Source of the DNA: Bolinopsis microptera
Lineage: Eukaryota > Ctenophora > Tentaculata > Lobata > Bolinopsidae
Direction: 5' to 3'
NCBI RefSeq assembly: GCF_026151205.1
Contig: NC_087082.1
Coordinates: 20,424,494 to 20,484,493, forward strand
Length of the DNA: 60,000 bases
Part shown: positions 1-10,736 of the stretch, piece after piece
Position numbering within the stretch: position 1 is the first letter of the stretch
Layout of the letters: every line of letters starts with the position of its first letter
The notes under the pieces: generated by a model
Told to the model about the DNA's origin: nothing
The model's input: only the letters and a program-made list of their open reading frames with translations
The model's database searches: none
Program-made: the position numbers and the translations under genes

Positions 1-45
1 TTTTCTCAGGAACTTTCTTCCCAATCCTGCATATCTCATCCGTGT

Positions 46-118
46 CAGGAAAATGACAGCCCAAAAGGAAAATGACAGCCGTCAGGAAAATGACAGCCAT
101 CAGGAAAATGACAGCCCA
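46..118 (+). repeat. Short tandem repeat, unit about 18 bp
   Basis: About four copies of a unit containing aggaaaatgacagcc lie immediately upstream of the truncated LINE. They are read through by its open frame, giving the repeated residues QENDS. The repeat is probably the insertion site of the LINE or a later expansion, not part of the LINE protein. Confidence 0.7.
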
Positions 119-1285
119 AAGATTGCCTGTTTGTTAAATAACCTCATAAAAAGCTACTTAACAAACAGGCAACAATACACTGAAGTTGTAGGAGAAAAAT
201 CAGATACCCTATCTATTCAATTTGGTGTCCCACAGGGTTCAATTCTTGGACCTCTCCTATTTCTTCTTTATATGAACGACATCACAAACAGTTCTGAACT
301 AGGATCATTTGTTACCTTTGCTGATGATACTAATATATTTGTTGTCGGCAAAACAAAACGTGAGGCATATGAACGAGGAAATGAGCTTTTGTCATCATTA
401 CAGTCTTATATGAGAGCGAATAAGTTACATATAAACATGTCCAAGTGCTGCTACATACACTTCAAACCCAACATGGCAGGTTCTAAGTCAGAGATTTTAT
501 CACACCCTGAACCTGTACTAACTATAGACAACTATCCAATCAAAAAGGTTTCATCCGCAAAATTTCTGGGTGTTATAATTGACGAGAACCTATCATGGGA
601 AGATCACATTAAAGCTCTTAAGCGAACCCTAAATCATTCCACATCCACTTTATGTAGACTTCGCTGCTCCCTTCCAGAATTTCTACATCAACAATTATAT
701 TATACTCTGTTCGAATCACATCTTTCCTACTGTATATCTGTATGGGGTGGGGCAGCTAAGCAACGTATAAGCTCAATATTTACTGCTCAGAAGTACTGTC
801 TCAGAGTACTATTTGGTGATAGGCTGGCGTACCTTGATAAGTTTAAGACTTGTGCACGTACTAGGCCTATAGGACACCAGAAACTTGACCAAAAATTTTT
901 CATAAAAGAACACACCAAACCGATATTCAAGCATAATAATATTCTAGCTATACAAAATCTCTATACATACCACAGTTACCTCGAGCTCTACAAGATAATG
1001 AAATTCCGTGCTCCAATATCCCTATATGAGGGTTACACATGTTCGTCGAGGAAACCCTGCCTTCTTATCTGTCAGGTAGACCCACCTGACAACCACAACA
1101 CAAGGTCAACCAAAATTTTTAACATTTTAACCCCAAAGTTCAGAATGACTGACTTTACTACTAGTGTAATGTGCTTGCGAGGAAAACTTAAAAGTGCGCT
1201 ATTAGCCAATCAGCATAACCACGCACTGCTTGATTGGACCGTGAAAGATTTTGACTGCACAAATATTATTTTCCAAACATTATAA
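53..1285 (+). pseudogene. 5'-truncated LINE (CR1/L2-like) reverse transcriptase, C-terminal half
   Basis: From about residue 24 the frame matches the C-terminal half of the LINE ORF2 at 7353-10736: a YLTNRQQY block, the GVPQGSILGPLLF block and the catalytic FADDTNIFVV block, then the thumb and C-terminal region (FLGVIIDENLSW, SVWGGAAK). The endonuclease, the fingers and the first catalytic Asp block (DLSKAFD) are absent. The copy is therefore dead-on-arrival, as expected when reverse transcription stops early. The first 23 residues come from the neighbouring tandem repeat. The remaining frame is still open, suggesting a fairly recent insertion. It is clearly diverged from the two copies at 6-15 kb and belongs to a sister lineage. 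Confidence 0.9.
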
Positions 1286-2242
1286 CTGGCTGTTCACACA
1301 CATCTCAATTAAATTCCTCTAGGCTACTGTTTTCCAAGTCTTGTCCTGTGAGTAAAGAATGTGTGAGAAGGTATTAATAAAATAAATGTATATTTTTTGA
1401 ATTTTTAAATCTAATCTGAGAATGAAGTATAAAGAAATTTTTAATTAGCACTGTATAGTTTAAGATATTTATAGCTTATTATAACCATTGATACAAAGGC
1501 CATAATCTTTCGCAAGCTCTTTAATATACACCTTGAAGCCACATTTTATATCCTTGAACCACACAATATAAACTAAAGCATGTTTTAGTGTAGACTTTTT
1601 GTCACAACAAGACTGCAACCTATAGTAACAACTATAAACAGAACCCCTAATGTCTACTAACAAATTTCTTCTAGTCCTAAAATGAGCCCTGTCTCTAAAA
1701 CCTAACTGAACTAGCGTTTCGGTGTGTGCAAAAGCTTTCAGGCACGCGCATTCCTTGCCCTGTTAGTTACCTGTCCTTCCAAAACCAAACTAGCAGTCAA
1801 GGACAAAAAGTCATACACCAAATGGGCATTATATTTTATGAATTGTTTTACATCTTTTTATTCTGTAAAATGTGCTAAAATTAAATTTCTTGTTTCATTG
1901 AAAATTTCTTGTTTCATTGAGAATATGTTCACCGCAAACAGAAGAACAATGCTTAATTTCTGGGCTACTGCATGAAAGCAGTTGTGGTTGTCTCCGTGTT
2001 CAGTCTTTAGAATGTATATCGATTTGTTTCTGTGAGTCTGTTTATCTTTTTTCTACTTTAAAAAAATTAAAATTTCTTGTTTCATTGAATGTAAAAAAAT
2101 AAGTCTGGTTAAAGTAGGAGTAGAAGTAGTTATTTGTTGAATTGTTTATTTGCCGTTTTATAGTTCATTATCTTGTAACCAAATAAAATATGAAATGTTA
2201 TAAAATACATATTTAAGATCTGAAATTGCTAAATTGTCCCTA
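1286..2242. other. LINE 3' tail and non-coding sequence
   Basis: The first 100-120 bases are probably the 3' untranslated tail of the truncated LINE and contain an AATAAA-type signal near 1377. The rest is AT-rich. The phrase tttcttgtttcattga occurs three times (about 1888, 1905 and 2070). The short open frames here show no recognisable domain. Confidence 0.5.
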
Positions 2243-2452
2243 TCAGAAACAATGCTTTATCTCGTGTCCTTTCGAATTACATCGCCCACAGTCCCTGGAC
2301 ATATGCCCACTCTTTTCACACCTAAAACAGAATACTTCCTGATTGTCTGTTTTCCAATCTCCCTTCCTTCTCTCCGACTTCACATAAGTTAAACCTAGTA
2401 TAACAGGAGGGACATCTTTCTTGTTTGCTGTTGGGTAATTACCGTACCGCAA
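2243..2452 (-). pseudogene. Gag zinc-knuckle fragment of an LTR retroelement
   Basis: The fragment carries two overlapping CX2CX4HX4C knuckles: CFRCEKSGHMSRDC, whose last Cys also starts CGRCNSKGHEIKHC. Such knuckles are the RNA-binding nucleocapsid module of Gag. A stop follows directly and no capsid part is visible upstream, where a purine-rich dispersed repeat abuts it. It is a relic, not a gene. Its position downstream of an env relic on the same strand is the reverse of normal gag-env order, so rearrangement or two separate insertions are implied. Confidence 0.75.
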
Positions 2453-2760
2453 CTTTATTTACTCATTAAATAACAAATAATCACAGTGTACAAATACCGT
2501 GGCCATCTCCCAAAAGTGACCTAGTATTTTACATCAATAGGAAACAGGATTGAAAGAAAAAGAAACAGGAGAAAAGAAAAAAAGATATAGGAAAAAGAAA
2601 AAAGAAAAAGAAAAGAGGGGAAAAAGGAGGGAAAAAAAATGTTACGTAAAAAAGAAAAAAGAAAAAAAAAAAGAAGAATTAAGCATTAAGCATTAAGAAA
2701 AAAGAATAAAGAATGAAGAATAAGCATGAAGAATAAGCATGTTTTGCAGCGTTGTTAGGT
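2453..2760. repeat. Dispersed repeat A (copy 1) with purine-rich tail
   Basis: It begins aactttatttactcattaa and contains a conserved core of about 110 bases, then a long (GAAAAA)n-type tract and a terminal gaagaataag motif. Near-identical copies occur at 16555 and 18355. It could be a SINE-like or LTR-derived unit. No inverted ends or coding capacity are seen. Confidence 0.75.
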
Positions 2761-3525
2761 CAAATATTTGAGGAGACAGTGGGCCTACTTTTGAACCTCG
2801 TTCCAGTGGACGTAAAATTTCATCCACTTTTCGTTCCCATTCCGAAATTTCTTGAGACTGTAAAATTATGTAACCTAAAATATTTGTTTCGCATTGAATT
2901 TCTTTTATGTTTTTCGCAAATTTATGGTATAATTTTTCGATTAAAGCTTCATATTCCCATTGAACGGTGCGTTTTTGAAAATCATAAACTTTATGAGTGA
3001 ATTCATTAAACTGCTGTCGCATCTGGTCAATTTTTTCGTTTAATTTGCGCGATTCCCACCAATTATAGCCAAAATTTAAAACACTGCCTATTATGGGTAC
3101 TGATAACATGGCCATAGCAGTTGCTTGGCGCTTGGCACGTGTGACATTTCCTAAATTGAAATTTTTTAGTTGAATTTTCTTGCTTTTCCAAAATGTCTCT
3201 ACTCTGTCTTCTAAAGAACTTGATAATTATATATCACTGAGCGTAGAAGAAGGTTGGGAATCTATTGTATGGCAAGGATCAGTTTGGTCCTTAATGCACT
3301 TCATGTCAAATTCGTAAGCTGTGTACTGTCGAGTTTCATGGTCAACTGTATAGTCTCTACGTAAAGCACAATCCTTATAGCCTGGTACATAGCTGTAGGA
3401 CCCACAGTTATCGTGCTTTTGGCAGTTTTTCATACAAGTTTCTGCATTAGTAACATTTTGGAAACGTTGCACTGTCTCACCTGAGCCGATTTCCGAACGT
3501 ATACAGTATTTTACCGCAAGTGAAC
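2693..3525 (-). pseudogene. Decayed retroelement envelope gene with PAN-like domain and furin-type site
   Basis: Two adjoining open stretches (3227 to about 3525, and 2693 to about 3160) resemble the N-terminal and middle parts of the 701-residue Env at 22535-24640. The first has the cysteine-rich PAN/Apple-like segment (CMKNC, DNCGSYSY, EFDMKC, compared with EFDMRC in the intact copy). The second has a basic RAKR site, a hydrophobic stretch (AMLSVPIIGSVLNFGY), a coiled-coil region and the motif GPLSPQIF (GPVSPTIF in the intact copy). The frame is broken between the two stretches and the C-terminal half with the membrane anchor is missing. Conservation of the domain order in a diverged copy argues that it is functional in the family. 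Confidence 0.8.
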
Positions 3526-4098
3526 TCTTAAAATTTCTGGTTTTTAATTTTAATGAATACTGAGATCGGGGTAGTGTAAGTGCTTAATCCAGCTATTCCT
3601 TTCATCTCTAGCGCTATACCTTGATGAACATGATAGAGTTTCACCGGTTTAAAGTCAAGAAAACAACAAATTTTTATTTAAATCAATTATAGCAACAATT
3701 TGAAAAACTTTAAAGCTCTTCTATTACCATGGAATATACTACGGGTATGGTAACTTGGGCTATTGAGTTGTTAAGTAGATTAAGATTAGTAAACCTGCAC
3801 TTGCATTGTATATTTTATAAAAACTAGAAATTAGGCTTCACGGTAAAATGGAGAAGCAGGCTGATCTTGGAGAGAGCAGACCGTAAAGTTTACGCACCCA
3901 CCAGGGCTACCTACCTACCCCAGTTGTTCTTTTTGGTTTATCAGCTTGTATTGTTATATTTATGGACCCCAAGTCACCACACTAAGAAGGAGTATGTAAA
4001 AAAAAAATAATAATAATAATAATAATAAGTTAAGTTAATATCATCATATCTGTTTAAAACAGTAAAAGTCAAGTTGAGGATTGACTTTCCTAGTTAAT
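3526..4098. other. Non-coding interval with (TAA)n microsatellite
   Basis: No coding signal was recognised. A run of about seven TAA units lies near 4007-4028. Confidence 0.6.
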
Positions 4099-4177
4099 TT
4101 AAAGGTTCAAACGTTTGGGAATATAATAATGTTGGTATTTGTATCTGCTGCAGCAATAATATCGAAATATCATTTGT

Positions 4178-4386
4178 CTACAAAATTTTCGCCACTTCAA
4201 TAGATATTGGGTCGGCAATTTGGTGAGTGAGTGATGAAATGGTTTGGTCTGTGACTGAGTGAGGGGCGATGTGAAAGTTGTGGTAAGTCCAGGTGTTATT
4301 ATTGTTGGTGGATTGAGATCCCAGTCGTTGCCGTATGCTTTGTTTTGCAGGCTCAAGGCCATAGTTATCATTAGGTAGATGAACAT
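4178..4386 (-). CDS. Possible terminal exon of the spliced gene upstream
   Basis: On the minus strand a strong acceptor (tttgttttcag) precedes an open frame of about 69 codons ending in TAG. The composition looks protein-like (NDNYGLEPAKQS, SISIEV-type segments), with no recognisable domain. It would need a preceding exon ending in phase 1. The best-supported chain of exons upstream stops earlier, so this may be an alternative 3' exon, part of the 3' UTR, or a different gene. Confidence 0.3.
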
Positions 4387-4859
4387 CTGAAAACAAATTT
4401 GTCTTAATTGATTCATTAGCTGGTTCTGGAGTTTGAGGCTATACTATCGATTAAAACTTGGATTAATAACATTCCACATTTTTTTCGGTTAAAAATATGG
4501 CAGGATTAAGCGCCATTAGGCTAAATGGAATAAAAGGTTCACTCAGAGTCCCAAGTGAAGTCAACTTGGCAAAATCAACTTGGCAAAATCGGGGGGTTTG
4601 TAGGACTTCTCGTGAGAGAAAGAAAACTATAGAAAGAAACTATTAAAAGAAAATTTCTAAATAAAAAGGAGTGCAGCCGGTGACGTACACTTGGGTTGAG
4701 ATTCTTCTTTACTCTTTAGTCTGTCTCCTGCGGTGAAAATCAGTTTAATAAATATTCTATGAATTTTTTTAATTTTAATAACTCTATCTCATAAAGTAGT
4801 TTTATAGTTGGGTAACTAATGTTACTTAACAGAACAGTTAGGGTTTTAGTTACTTACGT

Positions 4860-5850
4860 TCAAAAGGGACGCCCAATCAAAATCCGGGATTGACGACAAG
4901 GTCTTGCACTCTTGCCTTTAGATTTTACCTGCAATTTGAATGTGTTCTTACAATAATACTACCGTTTTATAACACTGCTTAAATATACATTACAAGTTAA
5001 CAAGTTTGTATCCATTTGGTTTTTCGTGATTAATTAGATTAGTTAGGTAAGTTTAAAAGACTTACGTACTTCGATACCGGTCTTTTCACAATTGACTGGA
5101 AATATAAATAATTATAGATAGCTTGACAAATTTCAGAGTCGGGAAGTTACATACATATTGATTAGTGAATTCGTTTACAGATATATGAGATTTTAATACA
5201 TCGAAATTATACTCATTCTTCTATATTTTTAAATTAATTTGTAGCTTTTTAATAAAAAATAAAAGTGGATCAGCAAATTCTTTAATTCAAATCTTTAAAA
5301 ATTTACCTTCTTCTTTTTGGCTTGTGCCTCCCTAGAAGAACTCCCCGGAACAGGTTCATCAGGAACAGGAACGTTAGGAACAGGATAATCAGGCTGGGAA
5401 TCTATTGCTATTCCCACGATATTTTTAAAGGTTTTCCCCCCGTGTTTCGGGCTTGTCCTTAACGCCACTCTAAGGCGAACTTTATCATTCTCCTAAAAGA
5501 TTAAATCGTTTTTTAACAGACATGTGAGCTTTTGTTCTAACAATTATGGTAATTTTTACAATTGAACTATCAGATTTATTAGTTACTCAACCCACAATTT
5601 CTAGATCATTTTTAAAAATATTTAAATAAATAAAATTTAAAAAAATATCAATACTTACTTTCAGTGCTGGGGGTACCGCTGTGTTGTACACCATTAAATC
5701 TTCCACCTCACCAGCGTTCGTTCTTACTGTTAACAATGTCCGCTCTTTCCCTGGCGAGGACATGAACTCGATTCTTCCGCAGATGTACATGATTGAGAAA
5801 ACGAAAAAACTGAAAAAAACGGGGAACTGAAGTTTCTCAGCAGTGTACAT
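4860..5850 (-). CDS. Small spliced host gene, unknown function (4 exons)
   Basis: The exon chain on the minus strand is 5850-5659 (64 codons from an ATG), 5492-5307 (62 codons), 5095-5066 (10 codons) and 4928 to stop at 4860 (22 codons plus TGA). All junctions are phase 0, with donors gtaagt, gtaaat and gtaagt and pyrimidine-rich acceptors (tcttttag, atttccag, aattgcag). The protein has a hydrophobic N-terminal stretch (VFFSFFVFSIMYICG, possible signal peptide or membrane segment), a short mixed beta-type region (ERTLLTVRTNAGEVEDLMVY through DKVRLRVALR), a PVP-rich linker and a Lys/Arg-rich tail. A gtaagt donor lies 2 bases after the stop, so a 3' UTR intron is likely. The mariner-type repeat at 5920 sits just upstream of the start codon. 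I do not recognise the family. In-phase joins across three introns make it a credible gene. Confidence 0.65.
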
Positions 5851-6528
5851 GGTGTTTATTCAATCAAATACGGTAATTATTTATAACAATCTGAAATAGA
5901 ATTAATATCAATTATAATACAGGGTGGGCCAAAAGTCAGTACCCATACGTTGGCCTTTATAGCTCAGTCACTGAGTGCCCAATTTAAATACTTCTTTCTG
6001 GTATGACTTACTACCACCACTGGTTCGAGGAATTTGTCAACTCGAAAAATATTCGCGTTCATTTTTTTCAAATGGAGGTTCATTTTCACATTTATTTGAT
6101 CGTTTGGATAGTCGGATCAAGCTAAATGTTATTGAATTGTGTTTGGCCATTCGAATTACGTTTGTCCTGAAAGAATTAGAACTGTAGCTTCTCAGATGAC
6201 CGAGATATGAAGCATAACGAGTTTATTCATTACGTGTGATCAGGTGATTGGTATACCTAATCACGTGATAAGGTGCTCCCGTTAACCGCCCCGTTAAACA
6301 TTATGGGAATTGTTAAGGGTGCCCAATTAAGGTGTCGTGTCACGGTGTCACATAATCACCCAGTCAATATTGTTAACGAGATACAGAAAATGCTTGATAA
6401 CTTCGTCATTTCTAATCCGTTTTGCCTCATGTTTTCAGATCATATGCAACATTTGATAATTTACCGTATCTGAAAAAATTAGGCGTTCAGCATGTTCAGA
6501 GAAAACAATATAGGTGTTTTAATATTGA

Positions 6529-7356
6529 ATGGGCGTGGTCACGCACAAGTGTACTCCAAGATCAGTTTACAGGATGACCAGAAGGAGTCAGGCTCACTAC
6601 AAGCACTCTATCCAGAAGGGGTCAGTCACTGGTGCAGTACGATATAGTTTCACCTTCAGATCAATAGATGGAAAGAATCGTGCCAGTACTTGTATCTTCT
6701 CTGATTCAAATGGAGCAGGTATGAAATTTGGAGAGGATCACAAAAGGAGCTTTGGTAAGTGGCTGCCTGGTCGGAATGTTTGGACTCCTACAATAGATGA
6801 CATTAACCCATATCTTGCATGTGGATACAAGAACATTGTTATTATGTGTGGTATAAATGATGTTAGAAGACCATCTGTTAAATCTCAGCGTGAAATTTTT
6901 GCTATATTTAGTCATCTAGAATTCAAGATTGAGCAAATTCAAGAGGCCAATCCAACTGCCCAAGTATTTCTTTGTCCTCTTTTACCAACTCGAAATGCTG
7001 ATTTAAATAGGAAAGTTCTTTACTTTATAGAGCTTATTCGTCGTGAGCTACTTCCCAAAAACTTTGGTGTCCAGTTCGTTGATGGCTTTGATGACTTCCT
7101 GGATAATAACACTGGCTTACTTTGCCTAACCTTGTCCAGGGAGTTTGACAAATATGGCCGGACGGATTACCTGCACCTTAATTGGAAGGGAGTGGCCAAA
7201 CTTGCTACTTTAATCCGTAATACTGTCCTCGTTAGGATGCATGGAGGGACTGATAGGAGGAAGAGGGGGAGGAGGGACGGTAAGGTTGGTTCAACACTTT
7301 ATTCTCATGCCGCCGGAGGACAGCCTCATGTTGAAGGCTATCAGCCTCCAACATGA
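6529..7356 (+). CDS. LINE ORF1 with SGNH/GDSL-type esterase-like domain
   Basis: The 275-residue frame opens with a basic region and then an SGNH-hydrolase-like fold signature. Block I is FSDSNG (nucleophile candidate S60), block III is CGIND (N110) and block V is DYLH (D213, H216). All four SGNH positions are therefore occupied. Esterase-type ORF1 proteins are known from CR1-like LINEs, where their role in retrotransposition is unclear. The C-terminus is Arg/Gly-rich (RRKRGRRDGK), suggesting nucleic-acid binding. The ORF1 stop overlaps the ORF2 start as ATGA at 7353-7356, an arrangement typical of stop-restart translation. The exact start is uncertain because the first 40 residues show no conserved feature. 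Confidence 0.8.
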   Translation: MGVVTHKCTPRSVYRMTRRSQAHYKHSIQKGSVTGAVRYSFTFRSIDGKNRASTCIFSDSNGAGMKFGEDHKRSFGKWLPGRNVWTPTIDDINPYLACGYKNIVIMCGINDVRRPSVKSQREIFAIFSHLEFKIEQIQEANPTAQVFLCPLLPTRNADLNRKVLYFIELIRRELLPKNFGVQFVDGFDDFLDNNTGLLCLTLSREFDKYGRTDYLHLNWKGVAKLATLIRNTVLVRMHGGTDRRKRGRRDGKVGSTLYSHAAGGQPHVEGYQPPT

Positions 7357-10300
7357 ATGTTCTTAAAAAAGAGGTCTGTGCCCACTGTTTAAAAAGTATT
7401 TATTTAGGTCAATCTATATTTGAATGCTACAACTGTAACTGTCCCATTCACTCTAGATGCTATAACACCAGTGACAAACAAAATCAAAAAGTTGACTTGT
7501 ACTGCAATAATTGTCTCCACTTAGCAGTAATCCGTTATAACCCATTCAAGCTTCTGAATGATGACAATGATGATAACACTGATGCAGATGATGTTACACG
7601 TAAAATCTCTGATGTACTTGAAAGCTGTGACTCATATTCTGTAAAAGACATAAACCGCACCTTTGCTAACGAATTACAAGTGCAAAACTCACTAATATTT
7701 CAAAATCTTGATGGCAACAAATCAAACTTTGACTCGCTGGCAATTGAAATAGCTAGATTTACTAACAAATTCTCTGTAATTGGTCTTGCTGAAACAAATG
7801 TAGGCCCTGAATTGAAAAACTTGTACGAACTCACAGGCTATGAGAGCTTCTATCAAGATACCTTTGACTCGAAAGTAAAAGGCTCAGGAGTAGCTCTATA
7901 TGTCCTTAACTCCTTTAATGCTGTTAAAAATAACAACCTGTCACAAGTAACAGAAAATCTAGAAACCCTCTTTGTAACCATAGGAAGTATAGGAAATTCT
8001 ACTTCTATAGGAGTAATATACCGCCCTCCAAGTGGCAATGCTGAGCAAGCTCTCCAAGAATTGTCGTCAATCCTTGATAAAGCACCAAAACATACACACA
8101 TTGCAGGTGATTTTAACATTAATCTCCATGGTAAACACAGTAACATTATTGCACAGTATGAAGACGTCCTATTCAGTAGAGGCTTCTTCCCATTGATATC
8201 ATTAGCAACTCATGAAAAGCCTGGATGTAATGCCTCGTGCATCGACAACATCATTACAAATGACCTAGACTCTGTTACTGCCTCTGGAGTCATAACTGAT
8301 CACATATCTCATCACCTACCTATATTTACAATATTTGACTGGGAAATTAGCAAGACAAAAAATATTCACAAGCACACTCAATACTATGACTATTGTAAAT
8401 CAAACACTGATAAATTTGCTGAAGTCTTGGGTAACAAACTAAACAATGAACCAATTATAGATTTTACTAACTTTCATGATATCTTTAAAAACAGCATTGA
8501 CGAAACCTGCAAACTAGCTGTACCCAAAACCACTAAGCGCACTATGCAGAACAACCCATGGATTACTGGCGGGATTATAGCCTCAGTAAACCACTGCCAT
8601 GGGCTGTATGATGACTGGGCGAAAGTCAGGAAAGTTAAGTGTAAACAAGGCGAAACTGACACAAAAGGGGGCACATGCGTGTGTTCTATCTGCTGTAATA
8701 AAAGAAACCGTTATGATGACTACAAAGAATATAGAAAGGCTCTAAAAAAGGTTCGTAAAAAAGCTGTATCTGAATATTATTCTGACAAGTTTCTTGAAAC
8801 TCAGGGAAATTCCAAGAAAACCTGGGAACTGATAAATAAAATTCGTGGCAAACAGAAACGTGATATCAGACCTATATTTACCATAGACAATGAAAAGATA
8901 ACTGATCGCAGAGTTATAGCTAATGAATTCAATAAGTATTTTGTATCCCTAGCATCTAACCTTAATGCAGCCTACACAGAACTAGGAGAGATACAAATAA
9001 ATCAGCTTCCAAGTTTCTGTGACTTCTTACCTAAATCGAATACAGCTAATATATATCTACATGACTGCTCACCTGAGGAGGTGGCTAAGATCATATCGGA
9101 ACTTAAGAATGGCAAGGCTAGCGACATACCAGTACATATAGTAAAGGCAGTATCAGGCAAAATTAGCCCACTACTATCGGTATTGTACAACGAATGTATG
9201 CAACAGGGATTTTTTCCAGACGACCTAAAAGTAGGTAAAATAAGTCCAATATATAAGAAAGAAAATGCTGAGCTTCTTGAAAATTACAGGCCTATCTCAA
9301 CCTTAGCAATATTCGGTAAAATACTTGAAAAAATCATATTCTCCAGGCTTTACAGTTTCTTTCAGTCGCAAGGATTATTATATGAAAATCAATATGGCTT
9401 TAGAAAAAATCACTCGACAAGCCATGCACTCAACTTTTCTGTCGACTACATTGAAAAATCTTTAAGAGACAAAAATCACGTACTAGGCATCTTCATTGAT
9501 TTAAGTAAAGCTTTTGACACAATCTGTCATGATAAACTGCTTAAAAAACTGAATGATTATGGAATTCGAGGGACTGCAAATAAATTGATAGCCAGTTACC
9601 TTTCTAATAGACAGCAATATGTTTCAGTACTTGGAGAAGAATCCGAAAAACTGTCTGTAATATTTGGTGTTCCTCAGGGGTCAGTATTAGGTCCCTTGCT
9701 TTTCATTATCTACATCAATGAAATATATAGAGTATCAGACCTAGGTAAGTTTATACTTTTTGCCGATGACACCAACATATTTGTTGTAGATAAATGTATA
9801 AAAACACTTTACTGCAAAGCTAATAAAATTCTTAAACTTGTTCATCAGTATATGAAGAGTAACTTGCTGCATATCAACATAAAGAAATGTTGCTATATCC
9901 ACTTTAAGCCGAACTGTAGAAATGAACCAGATTCAAACACCAATGAATTAGAACTGACACTAAATAATATAGTAATTAAAAAGGTGGAGGAAACTAAGTT
10001 TCTTGGAGTCATTATTGACCAAAAACTGAACTGGGATGCTCACTTAAGAGCGTTAGACCGTAAATTGAAATGTGAGATAGGTAGACTATGTGGAATTAGA
10101 CGCTGTGTACCTAAAAAACTATATAAGGACCTGTACCACACCCTTTTTGAATCACACCTATGTTATGGAATATCTGTTTGGGGAGGTGTATCAAATAATA
10201 AACTAGAAGCCATATTTAAAACACAAAAGAAATGCATAAGAATTCTCTTTGGTGATAATGATGCATACTTCAATAAGTTCAAAACATGTGCCAGAGTAAG

Positions 10301-10736
10301 GCCTATCACTAGGGATAAGACCGGTAAAGTTATCAAGCAGATGTTAGGCAAAGATTTCTTTGAACTAGAACACAGTAAACCAATCTGTAACGAGTATAAC
10401 TTCCTGACTGTCCACAATCTTCATAAGTTGCACTGTTTACTGGAAATGTTCAAAATTAATAAGTTCCAATCACCAATCTCAATGTTCTCTTTATTCAACA
10501 GGTCACCAAGACGAGACAACTACTTCATCCCACCCACTCCATCCTCACTATTCATCTATCAATCAACTAGTATTTGGAATCACTGCCGTAAGTCAACAAG
10601 TGAAATAGACTTCTCCACTCCCATCAGTATATTCAAGAATAATCTTAAGAAATCTTTGTTAGAACTACAGTCTAAATATGACCGACAACTTTGGTGCAGT
10701 TACAACTTTGATGCAAATGAATTATCATTGAAATAG
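7353..10736 (+). CDS. LINE ORF2: PHD-like finger, APE endonuclease, reverse transcriptase
   Basis: The 1127-residue frame is intact. Residues about 9-55 form a Cys/His-rich PHD-like finger (CAHC, CYNC, HSRC, CNNC). Residues about 110-330 are an APE-type endonuclease (LAETN, YRPP, GDFNIN, CIDNI, DHISHHLPI), used to nick the target. Residues about 590-830 are the reverse transcriptase with ENYRPIS, QYGFRKNHST, DLSKAFD, GVPQGSVLGPLLF and the catalytic FADD. The C-terminal 250 residues match the region conserved in the truncated copies. All catalytic Asp positions are present, so the enzyme should be active. Translation probably relies on re-initiation after ORF1. Lineage: CR1/L2/Rex-like group, by motif style only. 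Confidence 0.92.
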   Translation: MNVLKKEVCAHCLKSIYLGQSIFECYNCNCPIHSRCYNTSDKQNQKVDLYCNNCLHLAVIRYNPFKLLNDDNDDNTDADDVTRKISDVLESCDSYSVKDINRTFANELQVQNSLIFQNLDGNKSNFDSLAIEIARFTNKFSVIGLAETNVGPELKNLYELTGYESFYQDTFDSKVKGSGVALYVLNSFNAVKNNNLSQVTENLETLFVTIGSIGNSTSIGVIYRPPSGNAEQALQELSSILDKAPKHTHIAGDFNINLHGKHSNIIAQYEDVLFSRGFFPLISLATHEKPGCNASCIDNIITNDLDSVTASGVITDHISHHLPIFTIFDWEISKTKNIHKHTQYYDYCKSNTDKFAEVLGNKLNNEPIIDFTNFHDIFKNSIDETCKLAVPKTTKRTMQNNPWITGGIIASVNHCHGLYDDWAKVRKVKCKQGETDTKGGTCVCSICCNKRNRYDDYKEYRKALKKVRKKAVSEYYSDKFLETQGNSKKTWELINKIRGKQKRDIRPIFTIDNEKITDRRVIANEFNKYFVSLASNLNAAYTELGEIQINQLPSFCDFLPKSNTANIYLHDCSPEEVAKIISELKNGKASDIPVHIVKAVSGKISPLLSVLYNECMQQGFFPDDLKVGKISPIYKKENAELLENYRPISTLAIFGKILEKIIFSRLYSFFQSQGLLYENQYGFRKNHSTSHALNFSVDYIEKSLRDKNHVLGIFIDLSKAFDTICHDKLLKKLNDYGIRGTANKLIASYLSNRQQYVSVLGEESEKLSVIFGVPQGSVLGPLLFIIYINEIYRVSDLGKFILFADDTNIFVVDKCIKTLYCKANKILKLVHQYMKSNLLHINIKKCCYIHFKPNCRNEPDSNTNELELTLNNIVIKKVEETKFLGVIIDQKLNWDAHLRALDRKLKCEIGRLCGIRRCVPKKLYKDLYHTLFESHLCYGISVWGGVSNNKLEAIFKTQKKCIRILFGDNDAYFNKFKTCARVRPITRDKTGKVIKQMLGKDFFELEHSKPICNEYNFLTVHNLHKLHCLLEMFKINKFQSPISMFSLFNRSPRRDNYFIPPTPSSLFIYQSTSIWNHCRKSTSEIDFSTPISIFKNNLKKSLLELQSKYDRQLWCSYNFDANELSLK

